Positions 46,001 through 60,100 are shown, counted from the first letter of the stretch. The stretch is DNA of 64,000 nt from Caprimulgus europaeus (GCA_907165065.1 OU015535.1:186001-250000), one strand, 5' to 3'. Made by a program: numbers and translations. Notes: generated by a model not told the origin, from the sequence alone.

Positions 46001-48650
46001 TTTCTTGTGATGTGTTCCATTATTACCTTTTAAACCACTAGTGCTTCTGATCAAGCTGAAAGGGGCTCTAGATATGTCACACTACCCAGCTGCTCATAAC
46101 TTGAGCAAAAGTAAGTTAAACATTTTGAGGAGCCTTATTTGCTTAGCCATGGTCTCTTCACTGGTGTGGGAAGTGGGTTTGTTCAATCTACACATGTAAT
46201 TTTTTGCAGGTGCTAGCAGACATGAGTTAATGGGGTTTAACTGCTGACAACCCTCTTGGCAACTGTTAAGTTTCTTACTCCCAGTTCAGGACTTCTTATT
46301 GATTCAGGACTCAGCTGTGCGGTGTGGAGGGCAGTGCCCAATAGTGGCCCTGCCTGCGAGGAGAGCAAGGTGAAACACTTCTGAAATAAACTTCTGAATG
46401 ACAAAATAGAAGATAAAGGGTAAAGGAATAAAAAAATAATGTCTTATGATTTAAAAACAAACGAACAAACAAACAAGCAACAAAAACTCTTGGAAAATTG
46501 CCTGACTGGAAGCAATTGAGGGGCATAAATAGTCAAGTAAAAAGCAATTTCAGGTAATATCTGGAGATCCTGCTGGGATGAACTAATTCAGTGTCTCGGT
46601 TTATGCAGCAGGTGATGAACAGAGCCAGCTGAAAAGCCAGAGCATATTATTTTCAGCTAATTCTGTTATAGAAAGATGAACAAGAGGCCTAATCTCCAGC
46701 AGGCCAGGAAGGGCAGCTGAGGGAACTCATCTGCCCCCATAAGCACCTCCAGAACTTTTTTGGGGCACCCTAATGAAGCAGAGGAGCTCAGGACCAGAGG
46801 GAAAGCATCAGCAGCTTTGTCCCATGCATCAGTATGCCAGAGCAGAGGTCCTCTCACTCAAGTCAGTTAAGAGCTAAGGATGGAGACACAAAATGACATA
46901 AAACTAAGATTAGTTGAGAATGGAAGAGCTGTGTTAACCAGGCACTTGGCGGCAGATAACTTCCAACTGGTGAATGGTTCTTAGAGTGGGCTGGAAGGAG
47001 AACACTGACATGCACATGTTAGGAGTTTCTATGCCAACCGGCACATGGGAGAAGCCTCGGCTTACTGAGCCCCATGAAACCTTTTGCTTCCTACTGCCAA
47101 GCATGTGGAAGACATCCAGACATGGAGAGGAAAAATGATTTAGGGGTAAGGTTAGAAACAGATGCGTAAGAGAAAGAGGTGATACTAACTTCAGAAAGGA
47201 AGTGGTGGAATCCTGTTTTCCTTGATTCAGATTTCAAGTTAAGGCAAGGAAACAGGAGGATTATGTTTATAATGGTCAAGCCTATTTGAAAACACAGAGT
47301 CATGCTGCATCACGTGTCTTGGGGAGCTGTAGAGACATGATAATATAAACTAACCATTTTGTAAGGTTCAGCATGATCAGACCTCTGTGGACCTCATTGT
47401 CATCACATCATTTCTCTCTTCCTCTCTTTCTGTATGCGTACGTGTATATATATGAAGTATGTGCATAAAAATACTGAAAGTATAAACCTTCCAGTTTCAT
47501 ACAAAGCAAGAAAATCTCCCCATTTGGATGGGGTATCCTGTAATCCCACTTTTTTGTGAAGCATCTCTTGATGGTGGGTATGGCAAGCAGAACTCTGAGG
47601 CGCCATGGTACTGGCACACTTGGGGACTGATACCAGCAAAATAGCTGCTTATGAGCTTGAGGGAAATCCTTTGTGGTAAAACAAATTAACCAATGGGTAT
47701 TATAAACTCAAAAGATTAAAACATACCTGATCTGTGAACCTTTTACCCCTCATTCAAACAATGGTCTCTGAATGCTTTTGAAACCTTCCCACCAGTATGA
47801 GTTTTTCAGCATCTGGCTACAAGCCACAGAGCTGCGAAAACTCCTCGGGGGTCAGAGAGGGCCTTTGAACGGGCATGTGAGCTCTGATGCAGCCATGCTA
47901 ATGACCTTGAGGAAGGACAAGCCCTAAACACTAATAATCAGGGTTTCCTAGGCCATCGGTTTCTCCCAGATGGTCATTAATCCTCAGAAAATGTGTGCTG
48001 TGCCTCAGTTGTTAATGCCTAATTAACCCCATAACGACAACACCTCGGCCATAGCTACAGGTTTTCTGTTCCCCCTTAAATGTATAGAAGACCCTGATAC
48101 TTCTCAGTCAAGGCATATGCTTCCCAAGAGGCACAGCAGACTGTAGCCTATCAATCACACTCCAATTAACAGGAAAAAAGATCCCCGTGGAGTGTCGATA
48201 TGTCAGATGACACTTTGTACAGCTGCAGGAAATGCATTTGCCATTAAAAACCTGCTGATCTCAGGGCTGTGTGTGCATTCCAGATGCTGGTATACAATGT
48301 TCCTTTGGAAGCTATAATGCAGAGGAGGGGCTGTCAGCTTTAGTAACTTTTCTTGCAAAAAACACTTTCCCAGGATTTCCTTTGGCTGTTGCATATTGTA
48401 TGACTTTCCAGAATTCCTGACAGTGGTGGCTGTCACTGAACCAGTCAGAGCAGTAACGAGCAACCATGACCAAGTAGTTAGTTTTTGTCTTCATATTTTG
48501 TCTTCACTAACAGTGGGTGACTCAAGTCTTGCCTCCTGCATCCATGGTGACTGTTGAGAATTACCAAATCCTTCTGGCTATGGTGCACAGTAAAGGCACA
48601 GGTGCTACACAACACCTTATTTTCACGGGTGCTTCACAACACCTCCTCCT
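43070..48650. other. Long gene-poor AT-rich region
   Basis: About 5.6 kb with no recognised exon, RNA gene or repeat family beyond short A/T runs (for example at 45,057 and 45,970). Two stretches, about 44325-44450 and 47885-48080, are unusually rich in TAAT cores and may be conserved non-coding elements (inference only). Confidence 0.5.
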
Positions 48651-48659
48651 TGGTGCCAT

Positions 48660-49926
48660 CTCTAGGCATATCAAGGATAAGAGGGTCATTAGGGGCAGTC
48701 AGCACGGCTTCACCAAGGGGAAGTCGTGCTTGACCAACCTACTAGACTGTTATGAGAACACGACCAGGTGGCTGGATGATGGCAGAGCAGTGGATGTGGT
48801 CTGTCTTGATTTCAGCAAAGCATTTCACACGGTCTCCCACAGCATCCTCACTGACAAATTGAGCAAGTGTGGGTTAGATGGTCAGGTAGTGAGTTGGACT
48901 GTGAACTGGCTGGTGGGAAGATGTCAGAGAGTGGTGGTCAATGGGGCAGAGTCTAGTGGAGTCCCTCAAGGGTCGGTACTAGGACCAGTGCTATTCAATA
49001 TATTCATCAATGACCTGGGTGAGGGCACAGAGGGCACTGTCAGCAAGTTTGCTGGTGACACCAAGCTGGGAGGAGTGGCTGACACAGCAGAGGGCTGTGC
49101 TGTCATCAGAGAGACCTGGACAGGCTGGAGAGCTGGGCAGGGAAAAACTTGATGCAATATAATAAGGGCAAGTGTAGGGTGTTGCACCTGGGCAGGAACA
49201 ACCCCAGGTTCCAGTACAGGTTAGGAAATGATCTCCTAGAGAGCAGTGAAGGGGAGAGCGATCTGGGGGTCCTGGGGGACAGCAGGATGACCTTGAGCCA
49301 GCACTGTGCCCTTGTGGCCAGGAAGGCCAATGGCATCCTGGGGTGCATTAGAAGGGCTGTGGTCAGTAGGTCCAGAGAGGTTCTTCTTCCCCTCTACTCT
49401 GCCCAGTGAGGCCACATCTGGAATATTGTGTCCAGTTCTGGGCCCCACAGTTCAAGAAGGACAGGGAGCTGCTGGAGAGAGTCCAGCACAGAGCCACCAA
49501 GGTGATGGAGGGAGTGGAGCATCTCCCTGATGAGGAAAGGCTGAGGGAGCTGGGGCTCTTGAGCTTGGAGAAGAGGAGGCTGAGGGGGGACCTCATTAAT
49601 GTTTATAAATACATGAAGGGTGAGTGTCAGGAGGATGGAGCCAGGCTCTTCTCAGTGGTGTCCAATGGTAGGACAAGGGGCAATGGGTGTGAGCTGGAAC
49701 ACAGGAGGTTCTGCTTGGATTTGAGAAGAAACTTCTTTCCTGTGAGGGTGCCAGAGCCCTGGGACAGGCTGCCCAGGGAGGGTGTGGAGTCTCCTTCTCT
49801 GGAGACATTCAAGACCCACCTGGACACCTTCCTGTGTGATCTCATCCAGGTGTTCCTGCTCCAGCAGGGGGGTTGGACTGGATGAGCTTTCGAGGTCCCT
49901 TCCAATCCCCAACATTCTGTGATTCT
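48660..49926 (+). repeat. CR1 LINE (RT to 3' end)
   Basis: Plus-strand CR1 of about 1.27 kb. The frame 48517-49152 shows [34 protein letters not shown] and [19 protein letters not shown], then FAGDTKLGG (FADDTKL in active elements; the second catalytic Asp region is altered to GD). The C-terminal region continues in another frame (49406-49885). The tail ends ATTCTGTGATTCTTG. Confidence 0.92.
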
Positions 49927-49929
49927 TGC

Positions 49930-51265
49930 CCTCTTTTTTCCTTGTATTTCAAAAGATCAAGTACTGGATAAATATTGTCTTCATTATTACAGCCACCTCT
50001 GGGAACTGCACAGTTGATTCTTCTGTCATAACTGCCCTGCACTCCCCTGGCAGGTTCTGCATTCCCATACTTATATTATTTCTGCTTTTTGATATTCCTT
50101 CTAGAAATCTCAGCTCTTTGAGCAATCACTCTTACCTTTGTCTCCTTGTTAATAATCTCCACACCCTCTTTTTCCTGTGCTCTTGTCTCAGGTCTGGTCA
50201 TGTTTACCTTCAATTGGAAATGCCCTGAGGCTAGGGAGTATGTGTAATTATGAAAGGGATGATTAAATCTCATTACTCTGAAGAAATTACAGTTAAAAAT
50301 GTTCTTAAGAAGCCAGGCAAATGTGTATTGGATCAATGATGCTATAGGGAGAGGGAAGAATTACCACATTACATTTTTACCCTTACAAAATCAGTCTCAA
50401 ATAAACCTTGGATTTGTCCAAAACTTGGATAACTCCCTTATAATCTTATGCTGGTTTTATTCTTAAAAAAATAAAAAAATAAAAAATAAATAATTCTGCT
50501 TGTGACAAGCTGCTGCATTGGATTCTTTACCACAGGAGGACACCATGTGCTGCCAAAACTGTACTTGAAACAATAAAATATAAGTGTCACGACTGGAAAA
50601 ATGATACAATGAAGAGCCATACCCGTGTACAATTGGCACCATCAATTATCTAAGGCAGCTTTCTTGTTACAGCTACTGCTTCCTCAGGTATTGGCAGGAC
50701 AGATGCAGCTATCTGAGCGAGGAGCATTAAGCAATAGGTGAAAAATGTTAGCAACACACTTTGAAGGCTCACAATGTACTGGTAAAAGAGGTTTGTCCTC
50801 ATCACAGTTGGTGAGGATTATGAGGATTAACTTCAGTGACTTTGCTCTGGAGTACTTCACACCCACAAACCTTTTTTTCCTTGGATTTTTTTTTAATAAC
50901 TAAATATTTGGAGGAATCATTTGACATTAAACCCATTTATAGTTATGCAAGACCTACTGGCTCTCAACAAAGTAGGTGTGGAGGCATTTCTGTTCCAGTG
51001 CAGCTGTTGCTCACTGGTCAGGTCCTCCCACTTCCACACTGCCTCGCTGAGCCTCGTCTTTTCACCTGCATTCCCTCTGTGATGACAGGTCTTCCTAGTC
51101 AGCTTCAGCTTCCCTCTCTGAGTGTGCAACACCAGCGTTTGTCCTCTCTGACACTGGATTAGCCAGCAGCTTCAGGGAGACCTGCCCCAGCAGCTGGGGC
51201 TGGCTGGTGCCAGGGAGACGGGATCTGCTGTCGCTCTCGATGCGTCTCCAAACAGATGGGGTAAC
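49930..51265. other. Intergenic, no gene seen
   Basis: Unique-looking AT-rich DNA with an A-rich run at about 50465-50492. No credible exon. Confidence 0.5.
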
Positions 51266-51274
51266 AAATACAAG

Positions 51275-51837
51275 TGTGGTGGGTTGACCTTGCCTGAAAG
51301 CCAGGTGCCCAGCAAGCCGTTGTACCACCCTCCTCCTCAGCAGGATGGGGAAGGGAGAAAATAAGATGGAACAAAAACCCCAAACTCATGGGTCGAGACA
51401 AAAGGCAGTTTGATGGTAACAAAGCAAAGCTGGGCAAGCAGAGCAAAAGAATAAAATATTTATTCTCTACTTCCCACCAGCAGGCGATGTTCCCAGGAAG
51501 CAGGGCTCCACACATGAGTGGTTACCCCGGAGGACAAATGTGAATGATGAATACCCTCCCCTCCCCTCACTTTTATTTCTGAGCAGACCTCCTATGGATG
51601 GAATGTCCCTTTGGTCAGTTTGGGTCAGCTGTCCTGGCTGTGTCCCCTCCCAAGACCTTCGCCACCCCCAGCCTACTGGGGGGTGCGTTGGAGAGCAGCC
51701 TTGGTGCTGTGCTGGCACTGCTCGGCAGTGACCCAAACCCCGGTGCGTTATCGACAGCTTTCCAGGTACTGATACAAACCCAGCACTCTGAGGGCTGCTG
51801 TGGGAAAATTAACTCCATCTCAGCCAGACCCAGTACA
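51275..51837 (-). mobile_element. Solo LTR, 563 bp
   Basis: On the + strand TGTGGTGGGTTGACC...CCCAGTACA, flanked by ACAAG (51270-51274) and GCAAG (51838-51842), a 5-base target duplication with one mismatch. Its left part (GGTTGACC, TGCCAGGTGCCC-like block, CCTCCTCAGC) resembles the start of the LTR at 7985. Reverse orientation is inferred from that similarity. Confidence 0.85.
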
Positions 51838-51844
51838 GCAAGAT

Positions 51845-53440
51845 AGTGGATGAGTGGGGTTTAGCTGGAGTAACAGTGGAACAAAGAAGTTCTGGCACTG
51901 GCAACAAGAATGTTAACAACAACAGAAAGGTTTCAGGAGCATGTGCAAGGTACCCAGTTACGAAGGGAAATACGTGAGATCCCACCACCAGCTGCTGCAT
52001 TTTGTAGATTTCCTAATTACTGCCCAAGTTCTTGGGCCACTCAACTTGCATAAAAATTGTTGTCTTGTCTCTCTTTTTTTCTCTTTTTTCCTACTGTAGC
52101 ATCAGCACACAAAAAAAGGGACAGAGAATGGAGTGGGAAATAGCTACCCTGTCACCTGGAGAGACAACCCAGCTCCCAGGAGCACAAAAGCTTTGGAAAC
52201 ATTACTTTGTCCTCATGCACAAGTCTGAAAAGTCTGACTGCATACAGCACAAGGCAGCAACTCCCTCTGTGCTGCCCAAGCAAAGTGCTGAGGATGTATT
52301 TCCAAATCTCCTGGCTGCAGTGATCCTGCAGGAAAGCACGCTGGGGCGGGTGAGCCCTGCTTGCCCAGCCACTCCTGCTGATCCAGCCACAGGGAGACAG
52401 AAAACCTGCAAAAAACAAGCATACCTTGAGATGTTTCTGTAGCTTAGGTATGGTCACAAAGCAGAGGTCATGCAGTGAAGTGTTTGAAGTGGGAGCATGA
52501 GGACTGTAAATATGCAGGAGAAAGAATTACGGCAGAAGTTCAACCAAGGGTTTTGATGACACAGCTCTTACTAGAGGTTGTGGTCAGCTGCATGTGTTTA
52601 ATCTAATGATGAGTTAGGCCTCTTAAAGCTTTACTGGGCAGGCAAGCAGCATGAGGGAATGGCAGAAAAAAAAACCCTAAATAGAAGAGAAATTCAACCC
52701 TGCAAGTATAGCTGCACAGGATCAGTCTCATTGGAAACATCATCTATCTGCCAGGAGTGGAGGAGGAGGAAAGGGCAACCTCAGCATCTGTTTCTCAAAA
52801 CACTCTGGTTCCACTCATTCTTAGTTTACGTAGACTATAAATAGTTTAGTAGAGTACAGGCTCTTGAGGTAGAGGAACAAGGAGGCTGCAGTATAAAGTC
52901 TAATTGAGAAGTCTCCAAGGGTTTCTCACAAATCTCAGTTTTTTGACTGACTTTTTTAGTTTTCACTCTCACCTCAGTTCTCTGCATTGGGAATTTACAC
53001 TGTAACCAGCACCTGGTGCAGAACTAGGCAGAAAAGCTAGGGAAAATAATCCCTTTCTTTTGTTGTTTATTTTATCAGAATTTGATAAATGTGGAAGTTT
53101 CAGCTCTGCCCAAGCTGAATCACTGGCACATCTGTAAGAGTGATGTACAGACACAGCTGTCTACAGCCAGCACGTGTACTCTAGGGAGCTTGAACATGAC
53201 AATGCATTTGCTTGTTTACAGACGCAGTAAAAACAGACTCTTTATTTCACCCCACAAATATTTTATTTGTGTGGAGAATTTTGGCACATAGTGTGTGTTT
53301 GGATGATGTAATGAATACAACTTATGTTGCCATTTTTTGTATTTTATTCTAACCTTGCATATAAAAGCCATGGGGTTTATATTTTTTCAATCAGCTTGTC
53401 TCCTTTTACCTCATCCTTCAGTATTTCCTCCAGAGCAACA
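51845..53440. other. Intergenic, no gene seen
   Basis: No recognisable exon or repeat; a 136-codon open frame at 52032-52442 has no family features. Confidence 0.5.
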
Positions 53441-53444
53441 CGGA

Positions 53445-54445
53445 GCAAACAGAAGAAAGAGAGCATTATCCTGAGCCTAGCACATATATTTTCTATATCT
53501 CATTCTCCACAGCTTCTTTCTAGCAGAATAAAGCCAGGATATCCTCTAACTGAATTACTCACATGGCTGTGGCTGTCATCCTGGTGCTGCAGCACAAGCA
53601 AACAGAAAGGAAATACTGAAGTGTTGAGCCTGGAGAAAAGAAGGCTGAGGGGAGACCTTCTGGCTCTGTCCAACTACCTGAAAGGAGGGCGGAGAGAGGT
53701 GGGGGTCAGTCTCTTCTCCCAGGTAACAAGTGATAGAATGAGAAGAATGAGAGGAAATGGCCTCGAGTTGCACCAGGGGAGGTTTAGGTTTGATCTGAGG
53801 AAAAACTTCTTCACCCAAAGGGCAGTCAAGCAGTGGAACAGGCTGCCCAGGGAGGTGGTGGAGTCACCTTCCCTGGTGGGATTTAGCAGATGGGTAGACA
53901 AGGTGCTCAGGGACATGGGTTAGAGGTGGAATTGGCAGTGCTGGGTTTATGGTTGGACTCAGTGATCTTAAAGGGCTTTTCCAACCACTGTGATTCCGTG
54001 AGTGGTTCCCAGACTGCAGATGTTTATGATACAGTCTTAGCTCTTTTCTAAAGGGAATAACTGCAAGCACCTCTGTGCAAACTGTAGCCTTTTGGTCGGG
54101 ATCTTCTAAGTCTGCAGAAGAACTCAAAATAACTAATTACAGTTCCTATATATGGTAGTTTTTAAAAACTGTTTATGAATCTTCTAATAGTAGGAATTCT
54201 CCTGGCTTTGCCTTACTTCCCAAGACTTGTGTGGGGAATTCATTCTCCTTTCTCTTTCCTGTGCTGACACTTCAGTATTTCCTTTCTGTTTGCTTGTGCA
54301 CCAGGATGACAGCCACAGTCGCGTGAGTAATGCAGTTAGAGGACATCCTGGTTTTATCCTCCTGGAAAGAAGCTGTGGAGAACAAGATACAGAAATTATA
54401 TCTGCTAGGCTCAGGATAATGCTCTTTTTTCTCTGTTTGTTCTTT
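53445..54445. repeat. Inverted repeat, arms of about 179 bp
   Basis: The left arm (53445-53623) matches the reverse complement of the right arm (54267-54445) over its full length with scattered differences. Shared blocks include GAGCATTATCCTGAGCCTAG, TTCTCCACAGCTTCTTTC, GGCTGTCATCCTGGTG and CAAGCAAACAGAAAGGAAA. The 643-base spacer holds a CR1 3' end and about 260 bases of other DNA. Confidence 0.92.
53624..54003 (+). repeat. CR1 LINE 3' end in the spacer of the inverted repeat
   Basis: Plus-strand CR1 of about 380 bases starting TTGAGCCTGGAGAAAAGAAGG directly at the end of the left arm and ending near CTGTGATTCCGTGAG. This is the CR1 subfamily also seen at 57005-57150. Confidence 0.9.
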
Positions 54446-57000
54446 CCTGTTAGGTCAAGAGACAGTAGAGTTGGCTGCCAAGGGCTGTTGAAGCAAGGTC
54501 AGTTGTGAGCGTCCAGCCTGATGTCTCTTCACTGATGGCCAGAGCTTGGCTGTTGTGTATGGGGCCAGGTTAGCTCATCTCGGGGGATAGTTTGGGGTGG
54601 TGGGGCAGCAGGTTTCTACACAGTGCAACTGAAAGAAATTAAATGTGCTGCCTGAGGGTGCCTTTAGCAGGGATGCAGATGATCTGTAATCACAGATGGG
54701 CCATTGGAGGAGAGGCCGTTGCACGCTAGCAACTCTGCCTAAATGGAGGGGAAGCAGCAAGGTGGGAAATGTTACCCAGAGAGGCTGGGAGTAGCTGAAC
54801 CAAGCTATGGGAGACCTGATCTTCCCATGGGATGTTGGACTGTGTCCCCTCAGGTGCGTCCTTCCATGACCTGAGGCTGGGCACAGGTCTTATGCCTGCA
54901 GAGGGTGCTGGAGGGGCAGCTGGTGCCCCAGAGACCCTCTGTCCATCAAAGTCTTCTATCCCTGGACCAGTAATCCTCCTCCAGCCTGTTCAGACATCTT
55001 TAACTGCAGCTGTTCGGTGTGAGTCCTTCAGCCAATGTTACTCAGGGAGGAATAATCCTTCCCCAGGGCAGAGCATCTGCACTGGTTACATGCAAGGCTC
55101 TGTGAGAAGCTGTAAAACCGATGGATTGTCTGGGGAATTGGAGCAGCAGTTTGTCTCTGTGGGTTGTGCCTCTGCTGGCCTTTTTCTTCTTTTTTTTTTT
55201 TTTTTTTGTACTTACAGAAAAGAAGAAAATATGTTTATTTTTTACTCCTGCTGCTGCAGTCCATTAACTGCCTTCCATTTCACAGCCGGGTGCTATGTTC
55301 CTCAGGGGAAAGCGCTGCAATAAACTTACTCTGAATAATGAAAGCTCTCTACCCCCATTAACAGCTTTTAGAGTTATGCCTTTGGGGAGAGATTTTTGAA
55401 GGTACTGCACGAGGTCTGATTTTTCCCACTACTTTTGAAATCTTTCTCTCTTTACTGTACAAGCTCCAGGGGTGTCTGGGTCACCCAATACAAATAACAG
55501 CAGGGACTTGGCTTTGGCCAGCTTTCCCCTCAGATAACTGAGCTGAAACGCCTGAGTGGGTGGGTTGTTGGGGAGCACCACCTTGACTTATTGCTCGACT
55601 GTTTACATCAGAACAAAAAGGTCACAGGTAAAAAAATCTGGGAAACGTGTTGTGCTGTAGAGAACGGAATGGACGCACTTTTCCTTCTCCAGAAAGCGAG
55701 GATAGGGGATATATTATTTGAAGGGCTCAATGGAATTAAATTTTAGTCCTGCCTCTGAAACAAGTTGCACTTTTTATTATTTTTTTATAATACATTTATT
55801 GCTGAGAAGATTATTCTAGAGATTAAAATAGGAAATTGTGATTTTTCTTGGACCTCCTCCTAGTTGAGTGTGTTGCAGCTACCTGCCAAAAAGCAGTTTC
55901 AAAGCACGTTCTCCATACCCGGCATACGGGTGCACGTCCCTACACTCACTGCACTTACTGTATATCTGCAGCTCCCACTGGCTTTAACACTACTGAACAT
56001 CCAGAGCTGGAGTGGAAATTCAAAACACAAAGCACCCAGAATCCAGAGCCATTCCCAGAATTGAATATATCCTTCTATGTGAAAGGTGTTATACTTCATA
56101 GTTGTTACATGACTATCCATATAGATATCAAGCTATATAAATAGTAGATATCTATATAAAAAAAAATCCAAATAATCATTATGCAGTTTTGCATTCCTTA
56201 TCTGAAGACTGTCACACAGATACAAAGCACAGCTTTCAGCAGATAAATTGCTTTCAGGGCTTTTTTTACCTAAAGTTTGTATTTCACAGGTCTGACTCAC
56301 CTTTTCCATGGAAGACAAAATGTACTTACCGGCCAGTCTCAAACCAAATTTCCTATGTGGTAAGGGGACTCTTTCATGCTCTTAAAGAAGAACAATGCCT
56401 TCCCTACATAGGTGCCTTATATGAACACAGAATGTACGATACATGTTGTGAGGAGCACAAGAGTTAGTGTCCAAACAATAAAAAGTCAGTCCTGAAGTGG
56501 CATTTAATTTGCATGTGTGATGTAATAAAAGAAGGTACACTGAGTTATACAATTTCCTTTAGGCTGGTTTAGTTTTAAGTTAAATGGCACGATATCTGTC
56601 AAGTTAATGTGTTTTTATCTGGTTATGTTGAACTGGGAAATGGTAACCCCATTCCTCACTGGACTAGTTAAGGAGCAAAACAAAACACTTGTCTGGCCAT
56701 TCTGGCTCCTGCATGATCAGGCAGACACTTCGAGAAGGAATTTTACTCATGTCAATAGCATTTTTAAAAAGTTATTCAAATACAGAACTGTTTGTAGAAT
56801 TTGGCCTGTGGTTTGCCTCATCAGTGCTGCAGTTTGAGACAGATACTTCTGATCAAAACTCTGCTTTCTTTGGTCCTAGTTTGGGTCTTATTTCTGACAT
56901 CTCCTTATTCCTAAATACATATTCAAAACACAACTTGATGATTCCAGTTGGTTTATTTAACTTTTCTTAATGTTTCTGTCTTTGCACTGAATTATATTGT
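54446..57000. other. Intergenic, no gene seen
   Basis: About 2.5 kb of AT-rich DNA. A 163-codon frame at 54832-55323 runs into a poly-T tract (55188-55207) and lacks family features. Confidence 0.5.
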
Positions 57001-57004
57001 CAAG

Positions 57005-57150
57005 CATTGGAACAGGCTGCCCAGGGAAGTGGTGGTCACCATCCCAGGGGGTATTTAAAAGACGTGTAGAGGTGGCACTTAGGGACATGGTTTAGTGGCA
57101 GACTTCACAGTGTTAGGTTCACGGTTGGCCTCAATGGGGTCTTTGGAAAA
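57005..57150 (+). repeat. CR1 LINE 3' fragment
   Basis: Short plus-strand piece: GGAACAGGCTGCCCAGGGAAGTGG block followed by the GTGGCACTTAGGGACATGG block, matching the 53.6-54.0 kb copy. It is decayed at the 3' end. Confidence 0.8.
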
Positions 57151-57159
57151 AAACAAAAT

Positions 57160-60100
57160 TATTCTATGCTTAGAAGAAATTGCCATTTTGAAGATGTTAC
57201 ATAGCAGTACATAACCAACTGGCCAAATAAAACATTTGATTTACTCTCCTCTCCAGAACAATGTCTTCAGGAACCCATGTGATGTTACTTGCCCATCTGC
57301 AAAAGGTCTACAGCAGTAGGAGTTTAATATTCAGCGTGAACAGATGAAGATCAGGCTGGTGGATTTAGAAATGTGAGTGACACTGCACTGTGCCAGGGAC
57401 CATGCACCTTTGGAACAAGGAGGAGCTTTCCAGGTGACCAAAACCTGGTCCCTTGTGTGGAGCAGAGCAGGGGAAAACAGGAAGCAAGAAGAGCTTGGAA
57501 AGATGGGAAAGAAACAGAGGTTGCAAGAGCAAAACAGATGGGTAAAATACTGATAAATGCTGTACTCTTAAATACTAATAGCCACAATGACGTAGAAAAT
57601 ACAGCTAGTTACAGTGGAGTGACAATTATGTGAAACTTCTTTTTTAAGTGTGACAAATCTGGGATATATATGGGATATGAATATAGGAGGTATGCTTAGA
57701 TGGAAACAGGAGAATGCTAGTGATGTTCTTGGCATCATATGCAACGTGGATTTTAATTTATGGTAGCACTTTTTTCAGTGGATTTTCTTGTTGTAATGAT
57801 GGACTATAATTACCACATAGTTTTCATTCATTGCTGCCCATAAGAATTGCAGGTATTCCAATCAAGGATAGGACCATCAACATCTCTTTTATTTGTGCTA
57901 CATGTTGAATGATGCTACCTGTATAATAGTTTGTATTTCTTCATGACAGGGTGATAGAGGGTGATTGCAGTTCTTTGGATGTGTTTTCACATCAGGCTAC
58001 CTCTGGTGTCCAGCTCTTCCCCTCCAACTACAAGTCTTCTTCCAGATATGACAATAAAAGATGCAGCCTATGCTTTGGCCAGCCTCTAGTATTTCCTGAA
58101 AGAAGAAGAAAGCACAAATCTAATTCTATTTTTGTTCTTATTTTTGCCAACAGTTTTCTTTTTTTGAGCGTTGGCAGTCCACCACCATATGGGGAGCCCT
58201 AGTCAGCTTCCAAAAGAAATGGGGCGTGTGCTAAGCAGAAAGCACACCTCTGCCCTTGCATGGTCCTCATGGCCAGGCTGGTGGGCTGATGCTATGGATG
58301 GAGGCAACTAGTCCAGCAGACACTGCCTGGGAAAAGCTGCAGCACGTCTGCTTTTATCTTTCTTTGGAATTCATTAAGTTTATAGAGCAAAGAATTTGAC
58401 TGTTGGGTATGAGCATGTGCTGCAGAAGGACTGCACCTCTGTTTTTTCATCAGTCTAAATGTAGGCTCGTTCTTGCTTTTTAAGAGACCTGACTCTTGCT
58501 GTGCAGCAGCAGTGTCTCCAGCCAAGACGGTACCGAGTGTGAATGGACGCCTGCGCATGCTGCACAACTGCACCCCTGCGCCTGCTCTGCAGATAACAAA
58601 AGCCTCTTTGGAAAATAATTCAGACATTTAAAACTGCAGGAGCTACAGAAAGTGCCCCATTAAGGTCCAGTTGCTTAAAGGCTGACATTTAACAAGGTGC
58701 AATTAACTTGGTGCTCTGCTTCCTTGTTTTCCTGAATCCTCCCATGGGGGATCTGAACTGAGCAGTAAGGCATTTTATTATATTTTAATTGTGGATTTTA
58801 TGACATCCAGTGAAAACACTGCCCATATCAACACACTGGAGTTAGCCCTTTTTATACATCTGATGTTTTTTTAGTCATCTGGGGTTGCCTTCTTTTGGAT
58901 TTGGGATTTTTGTTATTGTTTTTTTTATATAGCGGGTGGTTTAATCAGTTTTGGAAAGGCAGCATTGTCTGAAGGCCAGAGCAGAGGGATAGACATCAAA
59001 GGACAGAGACTAAGGTACAAGTCTATTTATTTCTAACTAGATGTATAAAATAGGAACCTAGTGTTACAATCTTAAACCCACACAGTAATATTTCCAAGCA
59101 CTAAAGTTGAGCCCTGCTTCAGTTACCAGCTGCTGACATCGACCACAATGACACATTTTGCTTTCATAAAACATTTTAATTAGGAATAATAGGAATTTAA
59201 TAGGCATTCAAATTATTAGTAATTAATACAGGAACTATAGCAGATGTCAGTGAAATCTGTGAATTCCCAAAATATGAAAATGGAAATAACATTATCCAAA
59301 AACCAGTACCTTTCTGTTGCACAGCCCACTAGTTCAGTGCTAAAAGCACAGACTAATTTACCTGGGTTCTCAATCACACCGTTTCCTTTACCAGCCTTCT
59401 GATTTTTCTTTATTTAAACTTGATGCCCTGGTCATTGAGGGCCCTCACATTTATATAACAGAAGAAAATAACAATGAGATCAGACCTACTGTGAATTATT
59501 TCATTGATTAACTTTAAAATTAATGAATTATTTAGTCGATTACCTTTTAAAAGAATTAAATTAATGCCACAGTTGGGTATATGGTGGGGTTTTTTAAAAG
59601 GTTTCCTTAATCTAATCTAGAAAAGTGGCACTGAGGAATACAATGTTTAGAATGGGGCAAAATGAGTAGATAAGGACTAGCAGCCACCTCTCGCCTTGTT
59701 GAGCTACTGAGCAGCACAATGGGCCCATGAATGCATCAGCAAGAGATGGAATTTACAGTTTGGCTTCCCTGACATGGGGAAAATGCTCTATTTTAAACTT
59801 GTGCATTGTCAACAGAGTGACATAAAGTCATTCAAAACAGACCAAATTCTGGCCCAGACATGAGGTGCCGCAGGAGTGTGTGTGCCTGGAAGTACGGAGA
59901 AACTTTTGAATGACTTTTACGTGAGCCATGTCTTGAACCGAAGCAGATCTGATGCACCCCCCAGATACTGGCTATATATCAGGAAAACCATCATTGCCAG
60001 GAGGATGTTCTAGCAGTGAGGAAATAATCTGACTGCAGAAATGCTGCCTTGCTGTTTCTCCCAGCTTAGCTCTTCAGCAAGAATAATGGAGTTGGCGGTG

